A stretch of DNA of 15,368 bases, from assembly GCA_904501895.1 (NCBI GenBank), contig CAJGCX010000032.1, forward strand, positions 1-15,368, given 5' to 3'. Both the position numbers and the translations under genes were made by a program. The notes beneath the pieces were generated by a model that saw only the letters and a program-made list of their open reading frames with translations, was not told the DNA's origin and ran no database searches. Shown here one piece after another: positions 14,024-15,368 of the stretch. The DNA comes from Clostridiaceae bacterium. GTDB lineage: Bacteria > Bacillota > Clostridia > Oscillospirales > Acutalibacteraceae. The first letter of the stretch is position 1. Each line of letters starts with the position of its first letter.

Positions 14024-14589
14024 TGGATAAAGTAACAAAAGCAATTGAATATGCTGCCAAGGCTCACGATGGTATGGTGAGAAAAAAAGACAAAACACCA
14101 TATATTCTTCATCCACTTGAAGCTGCTGTTATTGTAGGAACAATGACAAATAATCAGGACGTTATTTCCGCTGCCTTGCTTCATGATGTTGTTGAAGATA
14201 CAGATATCACTATTAAAGAAATTGAAGAAAAGTTCGGAAAACGAGTGAGAGAACTTGTCGAATCAGAAACAGAGGATAAGCGAGCAGATTTACCTCCTGA
14301 AAACACATGGAAAATCCGTAAGGAGGAATCCCTTGAAGAGCTTGCAAACTGTGGTGATACAGATATTCTTATGCTCTGGCTTGGTGATAAGCTGTCAAAT
14401 ATGAGGTCCTTTTACAGAATCTATAAAAAAGAAGGAAAGGATATGTGGCAGTCTTTTAATCAGAAAGACCCCGAACAGCAATTTTGGTACTATCATACAA
14501 TTGCTGAACTAACTTCTTCGCTTAAGGATTTTCCTGCTTGGCAAGAATATAACGAACTTGTAAAAATAGTTTTTGAAAGGAATTATTAA
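14020..14589 (+). CDS. HD hydrolase of the small alarmone hydrolase / SpoT-HD type
   Basis: A 189-residue cytoplasmic HD-domain protein. It follows the RelA/SpoT hydrolase pattern: A-A-K-A-H, R21-K-K-D-K-T-P-Y-I-L-H31-P, H55-D56-V-V-E59-D60-T, F-G-K-R-V-R-E-L-V, and D123-K-L-S-N127-M-R. All residues that build the Mn-dependent (p)ppGpp 3'-hydrolase site in SpoT and MESH1 therefore have counterparts. No synthetase, TGS or ACT domain is present. The size and W-Y-Y-H-T near residue 156 fit stand-alone small alarmone hydrolases. Activity on ppGpp is inferred; another nucleotide substrate is possible. It overlaps the STAS gene by 4 nt and is 1 nt from the next gene, so it is firmly part of the signalling operon. 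Confidence 0.85.
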   Translation: MMDKVTKAIEYAAKAHDGMVRKKDKTPYILHPLEAAVIVGTMTNNQDVISAALLHDVVEDTDITIKEIEEKFGKRVRELVESETEDKRADLPPENTWKIRKEESLEELANCGDTDILMLWLGDKLSNMRSFYRIYKKEGKDMWQSFNQKDPEQQFWYYHTIAELTSSLKDFPAWQEYNELVKIVFERNY

Positions 14590-14590
14590 T

Positions 14591-15368
14591 ATGAAAAATC
14601 CTGAATGCAGAATTGATAAAGATATTCTATATATAAATATTGACGGAAAAATAGATGCAACAAGCGCATATGAATTTGAAGAAAAAATCAACGCAATAAG
14701 AAATGCAAATCAGGGTATGCACACAGTTCTTGATGCCGATAATCTTGAGTATATTTCAAGTGCAGGTCTTCGTGTAATGCTTCGTTTGAGAAAATCAGAG
14801 CCAAATCTTGCAATAATCAATGTTTCACCCGAAGTTTACTCCGTTTTTGAAATGACAGGTTTTACCGAAATGATGAAAATTGAAAAAACATATCCGAGAA
14901 TCAGCATTGAAGGTTGTGAATTTATCGCAAAAGGTGCTAATGGTGCTGTTTATCGCTATGACGATGAAACAATAGTAAAGTTATACTTTAATCGTGATGC
15001 TCTTCCTGAAATTATGCAGGAACGTGAAAATTCAAGAAGAGCATTCGTTCTCGGCGTAAATACAGCTATTCCTTACGGCATTGTGCGTATCGGTGACGGC
15101 TACGGTAGTCTTACTGAGCTTCTGAACGCAACATCTGTAACAAAGCTTATCAGGGCAAATCCTGGAGATTTAACCCAAAGTGTTACTTACTTTGTTGATA
15201 CTTTAAAAGAAATTCATTCAATAGAGGTTGAAGAAGGTGCACTTCCTGATTTTAAGAAGTGGGTACTTGAATGGGTTGATTTTCTTTCAGATTATCTTGA
15301 AAAAGATAAAGCACAAAAGATGCGTGTTCTTATCGAAGGAATACCTAATAGCAATAATATGATTCACG
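14591..15368 (+). CDS. STAS domain fused to APH/choline-kinase-like phosphotransferase (cut by window edge)
   Basis: An open frame of 259 codons runs to the window end without a stop. Residues 1-100 are a STAS domain with the loop Y-I-S-S-A-G-L-R (S57 as candidate phosphosite) and V-F-E-M-T-G-F, closely similar in pattern to the stand-alone STAS protein two genes upstream. From about 105 a kinase fold of the aminoglycoside/choline phosphotransferase superfamily begins. It has a nucleotide loop A-K-G-A-N-G-A-V-Y, an ATP-binding lysine K130 in T-I-V-K-L-Y, a likely helix-C glutamate E144, and an L-T-E-L-L hinge. The last residues, N-N-M-I-H, are where the catalytic H-G-D motif should start, so the active site lies just outside. 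AAAGGA is 8 nt before the ATG. The substrate is unknown; homology with drug-modifying kinases does not imply antibiotic resistance. Confidence 0.85.
   Translation, partial: MKNPECRIDKDILYINIDGKIDATSAYEFEEKINAIRNANQGMHTVLDADNLEYISSAGLRVMLRLRKSEPNLAIINVSPEVYSVFEMTGFTEMMKIEKTYPRISIEGCEFIAKGANGAVYRYDDETIVKLYFNRDALPEIMQERENSRRAFVLGVNTAIPYGIVRIGDGYGSLTELLNATSVTKLIRANPGDLTQSVTYFVDTLKEIHSIEVEEGALPDFKKWVLEWVDFLSDYLEKDKAQKMRVLIEGIPNSNNMIH

Noticed and set aside
14591..15368. Aminoglycoside-resistance gene
   Set aside because: The kinase fold is shared by many small-molecule kinases; the STAS fusion and signalling operon context argue against a drug-modifying role.

Overview
The window is AT-rich and reads as chromosome of a low-GC Gram-positive of the Clostridia. 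Family-level placement near the Ruminococcaceae/Oscillospiraceae is inferred from a type I dockerin on a cell-wall hydrolase, a PerR plus reverse-rubrerythrin pair typical of anaerobic clostridia, an ftsE-ftsX-hydrolase-CTP operon, and Shine-Dalgarno-led genes with GTG/TTG starts. I see no tRNA, rRNA, insertion sequence, prophage or CRISPR array.

Left half, minus strand (1-8401), read in the direction of transcription. A secreted dockerin-bearing peptidoglycan hydrolase (GH73-type glucosaminidase) has its own promoter and a strong terminator. Next comes a cell-division and wall-remodelling operon: ftsE (with an unusual ~100-residue acidic tail), ftsX, a secreted coiled-coil M23 peptidase of EnvC/PcsB type, and an S41/PDZ protein of the C-terminal processing peptidase family. 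The S41 protein has lost both the catalytic Ser (Gly303) and the catalytic Lys (Asn328). A terminator-like hairpin follows whose 3' arm contains the Shine-Dalgarno of an unrecognised 253-residue protein. Finally greA and lysS (the latter cut by the window edge) are read from a consensus promoter whose -35 box overlaps the stop codon of the 253-residue gene.

Middle (8402-9765). The divergent intergenic region holds a GC-richer, highly foldable island at about 8535-8635 that may be a small RNA. It is followed by a perR-reverse rubrerythrin operon with a near-ideal promoter, a perfect 7-1-7 Fur/PerR-type palindrome over the start region, and a clean terminator. This is a peroxide and oxygen defence unit.

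Right half, plus strand (9895-15368). Five tightly packed genes form a signalling operon: an unrecognised protein with a C-terminal membrane anchor; a 944-residue receptor (5TMR-LYT membrane domain, extracellular sensor, HAMP, SpoIIE-type PP2C phosphatase, RsbW-type kinase); an RsbV-like STAS protein; an HD hydrolase with the residues of (p)ppGpp hydrolases; and a STAS domain fused to an aminoglycoside/choline-kinase-like phosphotransferase, which runs off the window. Opposing kinase and phosphatase activities on one sensor, two STAS outputs and no visible sigma factor make this the best candidate here for an undescribed system.
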